Notes: a model not told the origin generated them from the sequence alone. A stretch of 64,000 bases of DNA from an uncultured Eubacteriales bacterium (GCA_934447715.1 CAKSER010000005.1:1-64000); one strand, 5' to 3'. Positions 14,223 through 23,208 are shown, counted from the first letter of the stretch. Numbers and translations: made by a program.

Positions 14223-16421
14223 ATGGTTGAAAGATTCCGCATTGCCGCGTACACGCGAATCTCCGTTGACCTGGAGCTTGACCGCGATAATACGAGTATC
14301 GAAAACCAGAAAGCAATCATCGGTGAATACTGCCGCCTGCACTTTCCGACAAGCACGGTCGATTACTTCGAGGACCGCGACAAATCGGGCTACACATTCG
14401 AGCAGCGCCCAGATTACATGCGTATGCGCGAAAAGCTCATGCAGCGCGAATACGATATACTTATCATCAAGGACCTGAGCCGTTTCTCACGCAGAACCGG
14501 CAAAGGACTTGCCGAATTTGAGGATCTTGCCGAGCGCGATATCCGCATCATTGCCATCGGCGACGGGGTGGATTATTATCAGGATCACATCGACGACTGG
14601 ATGAAGATCAAGCTCTACTTCTTCGTCAATGAAATGCCCGTCACCGACACCAGCCGTAAAGTTTCCGATGTCATTGCCTCACGGCAGTCAAAGGGCGAGT
14701 GGATATGTTCGGTTCCCTTCGGCTATGTCATCACCAACTCCAAGAAAATGACCTTTGAAATTGACGAGCCGTCCGCCGAGGTAGTGCGGCGCATATTCAA
14801 CTATTATATCGACGGCTGGGGCTACAAAAAGATTGCAAACCATCTGACAGACGAGCATATCCCCACACCGCGAATGCGGGAAAAAGCCCGCAAGGAAGCG
14901 CAGGGCGATGAGTACAAGGGCAAGGTAAAGGAAACATGGAGCATCGTGACCGTCTCCGAAATTCTCTGCAACGATTTCTACATCGGCACACTGCGCCAGC
15001 ACAAATTCAAGCGGAAAAAGATAAACGGAAACGATGTGCCGCTCGACGAAAGCCAGCATATCGTATTTGAAAACCACCATGAGCCGATTGTCGACTACCG
15101 CACCTTTGCCGTCGCGCAGGAGCTGTTGAAGCAGCGCACGACCACTCACTACCGCGGTCAGAAAAAGTATGCCAACAACTACTCCGGCTACCTCTTCTGC
15201 GGTGACTGCGGCTCCCCGATGTTCTCGCGCAGCCGTCCCGACCTTGCCGACGCTTACATCTGCGGCACCTATCACACGCGCGGCAAAGCCGGATGCACGA
15301 CGCATCATATCCGCGTGGATGTGCTTGACCGCGAACTGAAACGGTACATCGCCAAGGTCTGCGAAAATTCCGAAAAAATGATAAAACAGCTGGAGTCCGA
15401 AATCAGCTTTGAGCCGAACGCAGTGAAGGACAGCACCAAAGCCGCGGATGAGCTTTCAAAGCTCATCGAGCAGGAAAAGGATTCGCTCAAAATCCTGATG
15501 CGGCAGAAATCCCGCGACCTCGCCCGCGCAAAAGGAAACGAGGATGTCATCATAGAAACCTACGACGCGCTGATCGAGGAAAGTGCCAACCGGATTCACG
15601 GGCTGGAAAATCAGATCGCCATGACGGCAGATACGAGAAATACCATCATCAGAGCCAATCGCCATGCAAAAACGGTGCTGGACATCTTCCACGATATTCT
15701 GACGAAAGAGAAGCTGGACAAGCGTGACATCGGGCTGATTGTTGACCGCATCATCGTATATGAAAACCGCATCGAGATCAAGCTGCGTGGTGATGTGGAC
15801 GCACTCCTGCGGTGTGATGATGAAGCGCAAACGGAGGAAATCGCAAATTTTAACGGGGACACGGAGAATATCGAAAGAACCGCAGAAAAATACAATTCTG
15901 TGGTGGTTCAATCGGCAAAAAACCAAGTTGATAAGGTTTTTCGTGTCAATGTTATCAGTGGCGGCGACCCGCTTGAGATATATACAGATCGTGAGGGCGA
16001 GGTCATTTTCAAGAAGTATTCACCGATCGGAGAGCTGAACAGCTTTGCGGCGCAGTACGCCGAAACACTTCACAAAACCTGCGATCTTGACATTATGATC
16101 TGTGACCGCGACGCTGTTATTGCGTGTGCAGGGGTTTCAAAAAAGGACAACATCGAAAAGGGTATTTCGTCAGAGCTTGAAGGCATAATCGAAAAGCGTT
16201 CGCTTTATGTCTTTACGCCGGGCTCGGAAAGGGTCCGCGTCACAAAGGACATACGCGACGAAATATATGCAACCTGTGCCATGCCGATTATTACCGAGGG
16301 TGATGTAATCGGCTGCGTTGCCTCGGTTTCATCCGATCCGGACGCGCCTCGCGATACAGGAGTCGAAACAAAGCTCATTCAGACAGCGGCAGGCTTTCTC
16401 GGAAAGCAGCTTGAAACCTGA
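14223..16421 (+). CDS. Large serine recombinase fused in frame to a SpoVT C-terminal region
   Basis: 732 residues. Residues 1-150 are a serine recombinase catalytic domain (YTRISVDLE with Ser14; IIKDLSRFSR). Residues 165-275 are the recombinase domain, and a zinc ribbon follows (LFCGDCGSPMF ... TRGKAGCTTHH, about 330-370) with a coiled-coil at 385-470, as in TnpX-like integrases. The usual C-terminal domain ends near KNQVDKVFRVNV. From residue 582 the sequence is SpoVT-like: DPLEIYTDREGEVIFKKYSP is the end of the AbrB-type DNA-binding domain, then a GAF-like domain (IMICDRDAVIACAGVSKKD, and finally IQTAAGFLGKQLE). The first about 30 residues of SpoVT are missing. Either the element has integrated within spoVT, or this is a stable fusion. 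The start is fixed by AAAGGAGTG and the promoter. A terminator follows. Confidence 0.85.
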   Translation: MVERFRIAAYTRISVDLELDRDNTSIENQKAIIGEYCRLHFPTSTVDYFEDRDKSGYTFEQRPDYMRMREKLMQREYDILIIKDLSRFSRRTGKGLAEFEDLAERDIRIIAIGDGVDYYQDHIDDWMKIKLYFFVNEMPVTDTSRKVSDVIASRQSKGEWICSVPFGYVITNSKKMTFEIDEPSAEVVRRIFNYYIDGWGYKKIANHLTDEHIPTPRMREKARKEAQGDEYKGKVKETWSIVTVSEILCNDFYIGTLRQHKFKRKKINGNDVPLDESQHIVFENHHEPIVDYRTFAVAQELLKQRTTTHYRGQKKYANNYSGYLFCGDCGSPMFSRSRPDLADAYICGTYHTRGKAGCTTHHIRVDVLDRELKRYIAKVCENSEKMIKQLESEISFEPNAVKDSTKAADELSKLIEQEKDSLKILMRQKSRDLARAKGNEDVIIETYDALIEESANRIHGLENQIAMTADTRNTIIRANRHAKTVLDIFHDILTKEKLDKRDIGLIVDRIIVYENRIEIKLRGDVDALLRCDDEAQTEEIANFNGDTENIERTAEKYNSVVVQSAKNQVDKVFRVNVISGGDPLEIYTDREGEVIFKKYSPIGELNSFAAQYAETLHKTCDLDIMICDRDAVIACAGVSKKDNIEKGISSELEGIIEKRSLYVFTPGSERVRVTKDIRDEIYATCAMPIITEGDVIGCVASVSSDPDAPRDTGVETKLIQTAAGFLGKQLET

Positions 16422-16454
16422 GCATTCTTTCCCGGCCACAGCACCTCTGAATTT

Positions 16455-16497
16455 ATTCCGGCTTGGGCATTTTTTGCAAAAGCCGGAATTCTTTTAT
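16455..16497 (+). terminator. Rho-independent terminator after the recombinase-SpoVT gene
   Basis: A perfect 10-bp stem, ATTCCGGCTT (16455-16464) with AAGCCGGAAT (16480-16489), followed by TCTTTT. It lies 34 bases after the stop, where a native spoVT terminator would be. Confidence 0.8.
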
Positions 16498-16568
16498 ATA
16501 GTTTTCCCTATTTTTCACCGATAAGTTTTGTGCAAAAAGATGAAAATTCAAATTTTTTTAAAAAACTA

Positions 16569-16597
16569 TTCCATTTTCAATGCCTATGTGATATAAT
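16569..16597 (+). promoter_or_regulatory. Putative promoter of the TGD-anchored small protein
   Basis: TATAAT at 16592-16597 is preceded by TGTGA (extended -10); the -35 region TTCCAT (16569-16574) is weak at 17 bases. It points toward the structured leader and the gene at 16770. AAGGAG at 16609 is not followed by a start codon at useful distance. Confidence 0.5.
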
Positions 16598-16620
16598 ACA
16601 AACTGCTTTAAGGAGTAAAC

Positions 16621-16677
16621 ATAAGCAGGTCGCCGTATCGGCGGTATTCACGGCCGTATCCGGTCGGATTTGCTTAT
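16621..16677 (+). ncRNA. Possible three-way-junction RNA leader
   Basis: The transcript could fold with a closing 7-bp stem (ATAAGCA 16621-16627 with TGCTTAT 16671-16677) enclosing two hairpins: CGCCG-TAT-CGGCG (16631-16643) and GGCCG-TATC-CGGTC (16652-16665, one G-U pair). The two hairpin loops share TAT. A short T run follows. It is in the leader of the small surface-protein gene, about 90 bases before its ATG. It matches no riboswitch class I can recognise. Folding is by eye only. Confidence 0.45.
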
Positions 16678-16769
16678 TTTATATATATACTTTTTATATA
16701 TAACTTTCCTAAAAAACAAAAAATGAAAAATCAAAAAGAAAAAAGAAAAAGAAATGAGAGGTAAACATT

Positions 16770-17063
16770 ATGAAAAAGATTCTTAGTTTTGTACTTGTTC
16801 TTGCTCTTGCAGCAACACTTTCTCTTGCAGTATTCGCAGACGAGTCCGACGCAGCTGATACCAACGACGTAGTTGAGTCCGATGCAGTTGAGTCTGATGT
16901 TGAGTCCGCAACAGATGCTGCTGAGTCCGAGACAAAAACTCCTGATTCCGAGACAAAGCCGGCTGACGAGACACCGAAGACAGGCGACTCTGTTGTTGCA
17001 GTAGTTATCGCAGCAGTTGCAGCTTGCGGCGTTGCAGTAGCAGCAAAGAAGTTCAGCAAATAA
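16770..17063 (+). CDS. Small secreted acidic protein with TPKTGD cell-surface anchor signal
   Basis: 97 residues. A signal peptide (MKKILSFVLVLALAATLSLA, cleavage near AVFA-DE) is followed by a Ser/Asp/Glu/Thr-rich low-complexity middle built from repeats of the ESD/ETK type. The C-terminus has TPKTGDS, a hydrophobic helix (VVAVVIAAVAACGVAVAA) and a basic end KKFSK, the layout of sortase substrates with variant xPxTG motifs. The mature surface part is only about 45 residues, so it may be a spacer or surface peptide rather than an enzyme. It stands alone with its own leader and terminator. Confidence 0.75.
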   Translation: MKKILSFVLVLALAATLSLAVFADESDAADTNDVVESDAVESDVESATDAAESETKTPDSETKPADETPKTGDSVVAVVIAAVAACGVAVAAKKFSK

Positions 17064-17094
17064 TTTAAGCGAACAACGTATTAAATTGAACAAC

Positions 17095-17131
17095 AAGCTC
17101 CGGTTTATTTAAACCGGAGCTTTTGTTTTGT
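17095..17131 (+). terminator. Rho-independent terminator
   Basis: A perfect 12-bp stem, AAGCTCCGGTTT (17095-17106) with AAACCGGAGCTT (17111-17122), and a 4-base loop, followed by TTGTTTTG. It ends the small surface-protein transcript. Confidence 0.88.
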
Positions 17132-17243
17132 CCTGCCGCCGCAATTTGTACCGCCGCTTTACCGACTTTTACAATAAAACCGATACACATCATTTTGTGC
17201 CGCACCGGAATTTCGGTTTTTAAATCGGCATCTTATGTTTTTA

Positions 17244-17272
17244 TTGACGTCCGGCGCAAAACAGAGTATAAT
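17244..17272 (+). promoter_or_regulatory. Promoter of the metallophosphoesterase gene
   Basis: TTGACG (17244-17249), a 17-base spacer and TATAAT (17267-17272). It gives a leader of about 80 bases before ATG 17361, which has GGAGGACGGT upstream. mnmE may be read from the same transcript. Confidence 0.7.
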
Positions 17273-17360
17273 TTTATGAGACTGCACGCAGCGGTCTTCT
17301 TACGCATCTGCCTACAGGAAGGCATATTTTGAATTTAACCCGAAGCATGCGGAGGACGGT

Positions 17361-18083
17361 ATGATAATTCGCAGAATTGAACACAAAAGCAGCAGCATCG
17401 GCATCCGGGTCGCTGTTGCAAGCGACCTTCACGGCACCGATTTTAATGAGCCTGTTTCTCTTTTAAAATCCGAAAAGCCGGACATTATCGTTTGCCCCGG
17501 CGACATTTTTGAAATGCGCGACGGGCTCTCAAAAGAAAAAAAAGAGCTTATAAACCGTAACGGATACCGCTTTCTTTCTGCGGCAAGCAAAATTGCTCCG
17601 ACATTTTTCTCACGCGGAAACCACGACGCTTTCCCGACCGATTTTGAGTACAGAGAAATTGAGCGCACCGGCGCAGTCATTCTTGACGGAAGCATGCAGG
17701 AGGAAAAGGGCATTTTAATAGGTGGGCTCGGCTCCGGCGGAAGCAACAGATATTTTAAGAGCACGAACTCGCCGGACAATGCGGAATTTTTAAAGGATTT
17801 TGCAAACAAGCCCGGCTTTAAGCTTCTTTTATGCCACCATCCGGAATACTACGACGAGTATATAAAGCCTCTTCCTATCGATCTTACGGTATGCGGCCAC
17901 GCTCACGGCGGTCAGTGGGTAATTTTCGGGAAGTCGATTTTCGCTCCCGGTCAGGGGCTGTTCCCGAAATATGTAAGCGGCGAATACGACGGCGGGAGAT
18001 TGGTTGTCTCTCGCGGAATGGGGGGTCTTACATGGATCCCGAGAATTGCAAATCCGTGCGAAATCATTATAATCTCGCTTTGA
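17361..18083 (+). CDS. Calcineurin-like metallophosphoesterase (YkuE/YaeI-like)
   Basis: A 240-residue metallophosphoesterase (PF00149). The metal-binding motifs are all visible: SDLHGTDF near residue 26, CPGDIFEMRD near 55, SRGNHDAF near 92, CHHPEYY near 155 and VCGHAHGGQ near 178. The length and the GHAHGGQ ending match the YkuE/YaeI group, which act on phosphodiesters, possibly lipid-linked ones, but the substrate is unknown. No signal peptide is found, so a cytosolic or membrane-peripheral enzyme is likely. It is followed 92 bases later by mnmE. Confidence 0.85.
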   Translation: MIIRRIEHKSSSIGIRVAVASDLHGTDFNEPVSLLKSEKPDIIVCPGDIFEMRDGLSKEKKELINRNGYRFLSAASKIAPTFFSRGNHDAFPTDFEYREIERTGAVILDGSMQEEKGILIGGLGSGGSNRYFKSTNSPDNAEFLKDFANKPGFKLLLCHHPEYYDEYIKPLPIDLTVCGHAHGGQWVIFGKSIFAPGQGLFPKYVSGEYDGGRLVVSRGMGGLTWIPRIANPCEIIIISL

Positions 18084-18134
18084 CATGCGGCATTTGCCGG
18101 TTTGACATCATATTTTAAAACCGAATGCCGCATA
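18084..18134. other. Inverted repeat between metallophosphoesterase and mnmE
   Basis: ATGCGGCATT at 18084 pairs with AATGCCGCAT ending at 18134, and GGTTT with AAACC inside. No T run follows, so it is a weak terminator at best; it could be an mRNA processing or attenuation hairpin before mnmE. Confidence 0.35.
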
Positions 18135-18174
18135 AAACAAATTAATTTCGAAAAACCCGAAAGGACGGCTGAAA

Positions 18175-19551
18175 ATGGATCAATATGCTCCGATAGCTGC
18201 AATTTCCACCCCGTACGGAAAAGGAGGAATTGCGGTCATCCGAATCAGCGGAGAAAATGCAATAGCAATTGCCGACAGGCTGTTCAAGCCGAAAAATCGG
18301 CGCAAACTTTCGGACGCGGCTCCGAACACTGCGGTATACGGAGAGATAATCAGCGAGGGAGAGGCAATCGACGACGGAATCGCAACCGTTTTCCGCGCTC
18401 CGAGATCCTTTACCGGCGAGGACACGGTGGAAGTCAGCTGTCACGGCGGAATTGCGCTGACAAACGAGGTGCTCGGCGCTGCATTTTCCTGCGGCTGCCG
18501 TCCTGCCGCTGCCGGCGAATTTACAAAAAGAGCATTTTTAAACGGAAAGATATCACTTTCCCAGGCAGAGGCAATCGGCGGACTGATCGATGCAAAATCA
18601 AGAGAAGCCGTACTGCTTTCATCCGCGCAGTCGCGAGGTGTGCTCCGTGACGAGGTAAAAAGGATCAGCGACGAGATATCGCTGCTTCTTGCGTCCGTAT
18701 ACGCCGTAATCGACTATCCCGACGAGGATCTTGCCGACCTGTCTGCAGATCAGATAAAGGAGCGTGCCGAGGCGATCGAAAAGCGTCTTGACCGGCTTTG
18801 CTCGACCTATCGTTCGGGAAGGGCGATCTGCGAGGGAATAGGCACCGTGATTATCGGCAAGCCGAACGTCGGCAAATCATCAATTCTGAATCTTATTCTC
18901 GGCAAGGACAGGGCAATCGTCACAGGCACTGCCGGGACAACGCGCGACATTATCGAAGAGACGGTCACGGTCGGAAAGGTTCTGCTGCGACTTTGCGACA
19001 CTGCAGGGCTAAGGGAAACCGATGACGAGATCGAGAGCATCGGAATAAAGCGTGCAAAGGAAAAGCTCGGCGAGGCGGAGCTTGTTCTTGCGGTCTTTGA
19101 CGGCTCATCTCCTGCCGAAAAGGAGGATCTTGAGCTGATAGATGAGCTTTCAAAGCTTGACACCGAAATAATTCCGATTCTAAACAAATCCGATCTTACA
19201 AAGCGTTTTGACTGTTCCCTGCTTTCGAAACTCGGCGAGCCGTTTATCTGCTCCGCGCACGACACAGAGTGTGCAGAAGCGCTTAAGAGCAGGATCTCGG
19301 AGCTTTTCGTCTCCGGAAAGATCGACTACTCTTTTGAGGCTGTCATTTCAAATCAGAGGCAGTATGCAGCGGCAAAGGAGGCGCTTATGCATGTAAGGCA
19401 GGCAATTTCGGCTCTTAGCTGCGGACTTGCGCAGGATATTGCCGGAAACGATCTCGAGCTTGCATATTCCCGTCTGCTCGAGCTTGACGGCAGACAGGCT
19501 GCAAGCGACATTACAGACAAGATATTCTCTCATTTCTGTGTCGGAAAGTGA
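18175..19551 (+). CDS. mnmE: tRNA modification GTPase MnmE (TrmE)
   Basis: 458 residues, the usual length. The N-terminal tetrahydrofolate-binding domain begins IAAISTPYGKGGIAVIRISG. The inserted G domain has GKPNVGKS (228-235), GTTRDII, DTAGLRE and NKSD. The C-terminal helical domain ends FCVGK, the conserved cysteine end. With MnmG it makes the cmnm5 modification of wobble uridine in several tRNAs. Ribosome site AAAGGA before ATG. mnmG is not in the window, so the common mnmE-mnmG pair is not kept here. Confidence 0.97.
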   Translation: MDQYAPIAAISTPYGKGGIAVIRISGENAIAIADRLFKPKNRRKLSDAAPNTAVYGEIISEGEAIDDGIATVFRAPRSFTGEDTVEVSCHGGIALTNEVLGAAFSCGCRPAAAGEFTKRAFLNGKISLSQAEAIGGLIDAKSREAVLLSSAQSRGVLRDEVKRISDEISLLLASVYAVIDYPDEDLADLSADQIKERAEAIEKRLDRLCSTYRSGRAICEGIGTVIIGKPNVGKSSILNLILGKDRAIVTGTAGTTRDIIEETVTVGKVLLRLCDTAGLRETDDEIESIGIKRAKEKLGEAELVLAVFDGSSPAEKEDLELIDELSKLDTEIIPILNKSDLTKRFDCSLLSKLGEPFICSAHDTECAEALKSRISELFVSGKIDYSFEAVISNQRQYAAAKEALMHVRQAISALSCGLAQDIAGNDLELAYSRLLELDGRQAASDITDKIFSHFCVGK

Positions 19552-19649
19552 TCGCATCAAAAGCCGGCAGGTAAAGAGCCGTGCGGCAGGCGCATCGGCA
19601 GGTCAAAAAGCGCAATCAAGGTTCAAAACCAAAGCAAAAAGCATATCGA

Positions 19650-19692
19650 AAAACCGGATTTTTACATGCGTTTTTATCCGGTTTTTTCTTTT
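19650..19692 (+). terminator. Rho-independent terminator after mnmE
   Basis: AAAACCGGAT (19650-19659) pairs with ATCCGGTTTT (19676-19685), followed by TTCTTTTTT. The rest of the gap from mnmE to rny holds only the rny promoter. Confidence 0.85.
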
Positions 19693-19788
19693 TTCTCTTT
19701 GATTTTTTTCAGGATTTTTTATACCGTTTCCCGGTCCCTTTTTTGCCCTCCTTTTTTGCGAAAAATTATTAAAACTGCTTAAAAGGTA

Positions 19789-19817
19789 TTGACAGCGGTA
19801 TCCTTTTTTATTACAAT
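19789..19817 (+). promoter_or_regulatory. rny promoter
   Basis: TTGACA (19789-19794), exactly 17 bases, TACAAT (19812-19817). Leader of about 85 bases. Confidence 0.8.
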
Positions 19818-19911
19818 AATTATATTGGCTATATTATTTTTAATTTTAGTCCATATAACAAATTTACAAACGAAATAGAGGATTTAAACAAGGAAAGGAG
19901 GTAGTTTTTAT

Positions 19912-21459
19912 ATGACTGAAGCAATAATCGGTGCAGTAATCGGTATCGTTGTCGGTGTTCTTCTCGGAGCTTTGATCGGAGTATCTGTTTACAAGCAAAA
20001 TGTAAAGAAAAAAGTAGGATCTGCCGAGGAACAGGCAAAAAGGATTATCGACGAAGGCACAAAGGAAGCTGAGACTCTTAAAAAGGAAGCTCTGATCGAA
20101 GCCAAAGAAAAGATTCTTAAGGACCGTACAGACGCTGAGCGCGAAATTAAGGAAAGACGCAACGAAGTTGCAAGACTTGAAAGACGCGCGGTTCAGAGAG
20201 AAGAGACTCTTGAAAAGAAGATCGAAGGTTATGAACAGAAGGAAGAAGCCCTTGAAAAAAAGATCAAGGAGCACGAGGAGCTTCTCTGCGAAGTAGAGTC
20301 GATCAAGGAGCAGCAGATTCAAAAGCTCGAGTCGGTCGCCAAGCTCACAAGAGACGAGGCAAAGGCAGAGCTTGTTCAGCATATTGAAAACGAAGTCAAG
20401 CATGAGGCTGCCGCTAAGATCATCGAGATTGAAGCACAGCTGAAGGAAGACGCAGATCAAAAGGCAAAGAACATAATCTCTCTTGCAATTCAAAGATGCG
20501 CATCCGATCATGTTTCGGAGGCAACCGTTTCTGTTGTCGCCTTACCGAACGATGACATGAAGGGACGCATTATCGGCAGAGAGGGCAGAAACATCCGCAC
20601 AATAGAAACCCTTACCGGTGTCGATCTTATAATCGACGACACTCCGGAGGCAATTACGGTATCAAGCTTTGACCCCATCCGCAGAGAGATCGCAAGGATG
20701 GCGCTTGAAAAGCTTATCTCGGACGGAAGAATTCATCCGTCGAAGATTGAGGAAATGGTTGAAAAGGCCCGCAGGGAGGTCGAGACATCGATCAAGCAGG
20801 CAGGAGAAAGAGCCGTTTTCGAGGTCGGTATTCACGGAATCAACGGAGAGCTGGTTAAGCAGCTCGGAAGACTCCGCTACCGCACAAGCTACGGTCAGAA
20901 TGTTCTCGATCACTCGATCGAGGTTGCAAAAATCGCAGGAATTCTTGCAGACGAAATCGGCGTAGACAGCACGCTCGCACGCAGAGCCGGCCTGCTCCAC
21001 GACATCGGCAAGTCGATGACCTCGGAAATCGAGGGCTCTCACGTTCAGATCGGTGTCGACATTGCAAGAAAATACAAGGAAAACAAGGATGTCATTCACG
21101 CAATCGAGGCTCACCACAACGACGTCGAGCCGAAGACGATTGTTGCTATGCTTGTTCAGGCGGCAGATGCGGTTTCCGCGGCAAGGCCGGGAGCGAGAAG
21201 AGAGGATCTTGAGAGCTATCTTAAGAGACTTCAGAAGCTCGAGGAGATTGCAAACAGCTTCCCCGGAGTTGAAAAGTCGTTTGCAATTCAGGCAGGCAGA
21301 GAGATCCGCATAATGGTCAAGCCGGACGAGATCAACGACGAGCAGATGATTCTTATCGCTCACGAGATCGTAAAGAAGGTTGAAAGCAGCCTTGAATATC
21401 CGGGTCAGATCAAGATCAATCTCATCAGAGAAAGCAGAGCGATCGATTACGCAAAATAA
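19912..21459 (+). CDS. rny: Ribonuclease Y
   Basis: 515 residues, full length. It has an N-terminal membrane anchor (residues 4-27), a long charged coiled-coil (30-195), a KH RNA-binding domain with [10 protein letters not shown] (218-227), and an HD domain with LLHDIGK (361-367; His363-Asp364) followed by EAHHNDVEP. RNase Y is the membrane-bound endonuclease that starts mRNA turnover in many Firmicutes. The ribosome site GGAAAGGAGGT is very strong. It is monocistronic between its own promoter and terminator. Confidence 0.97.
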   Translation: MTEAIIGAVIGIVVGVLLGALIGVSVYKQNVKKKVGSAEEQAKRIIDEGTKEAETLKKEALIEAKEKILKDRTDAEREIKERRNEVARLERRAVQREETLEKKIEGYEQKEEALEKKIKEHEELLCEVESIKEQQIQKLESVAKLTRDEAKAELVQHIENEVKHEAAAKIIEIEAQLKEDADQKAKNIISLAIQRCASDHVSEATVSVVALPNDDMKGRIIGREGRNIRTIETLTGVDLIIDDTPEAITVSSFDPIRREIARMALEKLISDGRIHPSKIEEMVEKARREVETSIKQAGERAVFEVGIHGINGELVKQLGRLRYRTSYGQNVLDHSIEVAKIAGILADEIGVDSTLARRAGLLHDIGKSMTSEIEGSHVQIGVDIARKYKENKDVIHAIEAHHNDVEPKTIVAMLVQAADAVSAARPGARREDLESYLKRLQKLEEIANSFPGVEKSFAIQAGREIRIMVKPDEINDEQMILIAHEIVKKVESSLEYPGQIKINLIRESRAIDYAK

Positions 21460-21506
21460 GCCCATCGGTTTATTTTGCCCGATACGGCTGAATTATTTTG
21501 AAAGCA

Positions 21507-21541
21507 AAAGGCTGTGCAGTTTTTACTGCACAGCCTTTTTT
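21507..21541 (+). terminator. Rho-independent terminator after rny
   Basis: A 14-bp perfect stem, 21507-21520 with 21525-21538, a TTTT loop, then a T run. Confidence 0.9.
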
Positions 21542-21695
21542 GGCTTTTGACGGTCAGGGGCCGAGGCTATCCGGCGGTACGGAGATAGGAGAGGTGCGTC
21601 AGTATGGAGGTACGCTGGCTGGTGCAGACGGTTAAGCAGGCGGTTAAACAGACAAGTTAAGCAGACGACAAACAAGCCAATAAAAGGGACAAACA

Positions 21696-21732
21696 AAGGC
21701 AGGTACATGGGAAAACGCCATGCACCTGCCTT
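21696..21732. terminator. Hairpin between rny and the M48 protease (bidirectional)
   Basis: AAGGCAGGT-A-CATGG (21696-21710) pairs with CCATG-C-ACCTGCCTT (21718-21732), one mismatch. It lies about 160 bases beyond the stop of the leftward M48 gene. Flanking T-rich sequence exists on both sides, so it may stop transcripts from either direction. The 21545-21695 stretch holds purine-rich imperfect short repeats (GGCGGTTAA, AAGCAGAC) and no gene. Confidence 0.5.
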
Positions 21733-21891
21733 CTTATTTTGCTTTTTATACTTTTTTTACATTCTTCTGCCTTGCGGTTTATTTGCGGCTTTTTGTATGC
21801 CGCATTGCCTGCAATCGTCCGCAACAGTCTGCAATCTCTTTTAATCGTCTGCAAAGGGAAATTGCCGAGTCCTTCCCTTTTACATCCCGGC

Positions 21892-23106
21892 TTATTTCTG
21901 CTCGAGACGAGAAATTCGCTGGCTGAGTGTCGGATGATTATGCTCGACAAAGACAATTAAGGGGTGGGGATTGAGGTTGCCGAGGTTATCGGAGGATATC
22001 TTCTTCAGCGCCGAGACGAGCGCCTTGCCGCTTCCGATCGATTTTGCATATGCATCGGCGCGGTACTCGAAGCTGCGCGACACTGCATTTATCGGAATTG
22101 AGGTGATCGTCGTTATCGGCTCGAGAAGAGCTCCCATCGCGATAAACACCATAGAGAAATTGACCCCTGCAAAGCCGAATGCCTTAGAAAAGCCCGGCGC
22201 ATAGACAAGCGCGAGCATAAGCAGCATTACCGGAAGCAGAGAAAGCGAACTCATTGCCGTCAGCAGTGTTGTATCCTTCTTTTTAAAGTGCTGAAGCTCA
22301 TGTGCGAACACCGCGACTATCTCATCGTCGGAATAGTTATTTACCAGATTATCATAAAGGACGATTTCCTTGAACTTACCGAGTCCGGTGCAGAACGCGT
22401 TGACCTTATTGGTTCTCAGCGACGCGTTCATTACATATATCTGTCTTAATTTATATCCCTCTTTTTCGAACATTTCGGCAAGCCTTGTCCTAAGCTCTCC
22501 GTCCTCAAGCGGAGTGAATTTATTAAACAGCTTCTGGAAGGTCAGACTGAAGGTGGAAAACAGCACGACAAACACCAGCACAACCGCATACGCCGCGATG
22601 AAGAAAAGCATACCGAGCCTTGTATAAAGAAAAATGCAGAGGCAGATGAGTCCGCATTCAAGAAGCAGAGAAACAATCAGGCTCTTTATTTTATCTACAA
22701 CAAAGGTCGAGAGCTTCATTGTTCCCATATCGTACTTCTTTTCAATCTTTACATCCGAAATATAATCGAGCGGAATTGTGACAAGGCTCGAAAGAAGAAT
22801 ATATGTGCCGCTTAGGCAGATTGTGTTAAGATACACATTTGACGGCATAAGCGAGCCGAACCACGAAAAGGCATCGGTCAAAATCAGGATGCAGAGGAAA
22901 ACCAGTGAAACAACATCCGAAACAAGCGAAACGAAATTCGATTCTCTTGCGTAGCTGCTCCATTTTTTATATCTTTCGCCGTCATATACATCCTTTACAT
23001 TTTCCGGCAGAGGCTTTTTCCTCTGCTTTTCGTTAATGATATAAAGACATGCCTGAAAAGCGAAATTCAAAAGCATCACCGCTATCACAAAATATTTTGC
23101 TGACAT
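21892..23106 (-). CDS. M48 family membrane metalloprotease (Ste24/CAAX prenyl protease-like)
   Basis: 404 residues from the ATG at 23106, which has GGAGGGAGC just upstream; the open frame continues earlier but without a ribosome site. It has an N-terminal helix, then further hydrophobic segments near residues 60-80, 95-115, 145-190 and 285-330, as in Ste24. The zinc motif HELQH is at 269-273, and the third ligand lies in SFEYRADAYA. The segment GLGKFKEIVLYDNLV is family-typical. Such proteins cleave membrane or misfolded proteins at the inner membrane; the substrate here is unknown. Single gene, leftward, with its own promoter. Confidence 0.9.
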   Translation of the reverse strand: MSAKYFVIAVMLLNFAFQACLYIINEKQRKKPLPENVKDVYDGERYKKWSSYARESNFVSLVSDVVSLVFLCILILTDAFSWFGSLMPSNVYLNTICLSGTYILLSSLVTIPLDYISDVKIEKKYDMGTMKLSTFVVDKIKSLIVSLLLECGLICLCIFLYTRLGMLFFIAAYAVVLVFVVLFSTFSLTFQKLFNKFTPLEDGELRTRLAEMFEKEGYKLRQIYVMNASLRTNKVNAFCTGLGKFKEIVLYDNLVNNYSDDEIVAVFAHELQHFKKKDTTLLTAMSSLSLLPVMLLMLALVYAPGFSKAFGFAGVNFSMVFIAMGALLEPITTITSIPINAVSRSFEYRADAYAKSIGSGKALVSALKKISSDNLGNLNPHPLIVFVEHNHPTLSQRISRLEQK

Positions 23107-23208
23107 ATGCTCCCTCCGGGCTTTAATTGTTTGATTTTTTGCCGGGACACCAGACTGCATCCGGCAAACCATACAATATTGTTCTACCGTACAATGCCGT
23201 ACAATTAA

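Larger units (their letters stand above)
12730..15965 (+). mobile_element. Right end of an integrated element (serine recombinase type) inside spoVT
   Basis: A run of small plus-strand genes of unknown function leads to a large serine recombinase, a common layout at one end of Clostridia integrative elements. The recombinase coding frame changes, near base 15966, into sequence homologous to the sporulation regulator SpoVT without any stop. That places the element/chromosome junction at about 15940-15966. The matching 5' part of spoVT, which should sit beyond the element's other end, is not found anywhere to the left in this window. The left limit given here is therefore arbitrary; the element may extend past the left edge and include the polysaccharide locus, or it may be a decayed remnant. 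Confidence 0.5.

Noticed and set aside
14688..15308. 206-codon minus-strand frame within the recombinase
   Set aside because: Antisense of conserved recombinase and zinc-ribbon domains.
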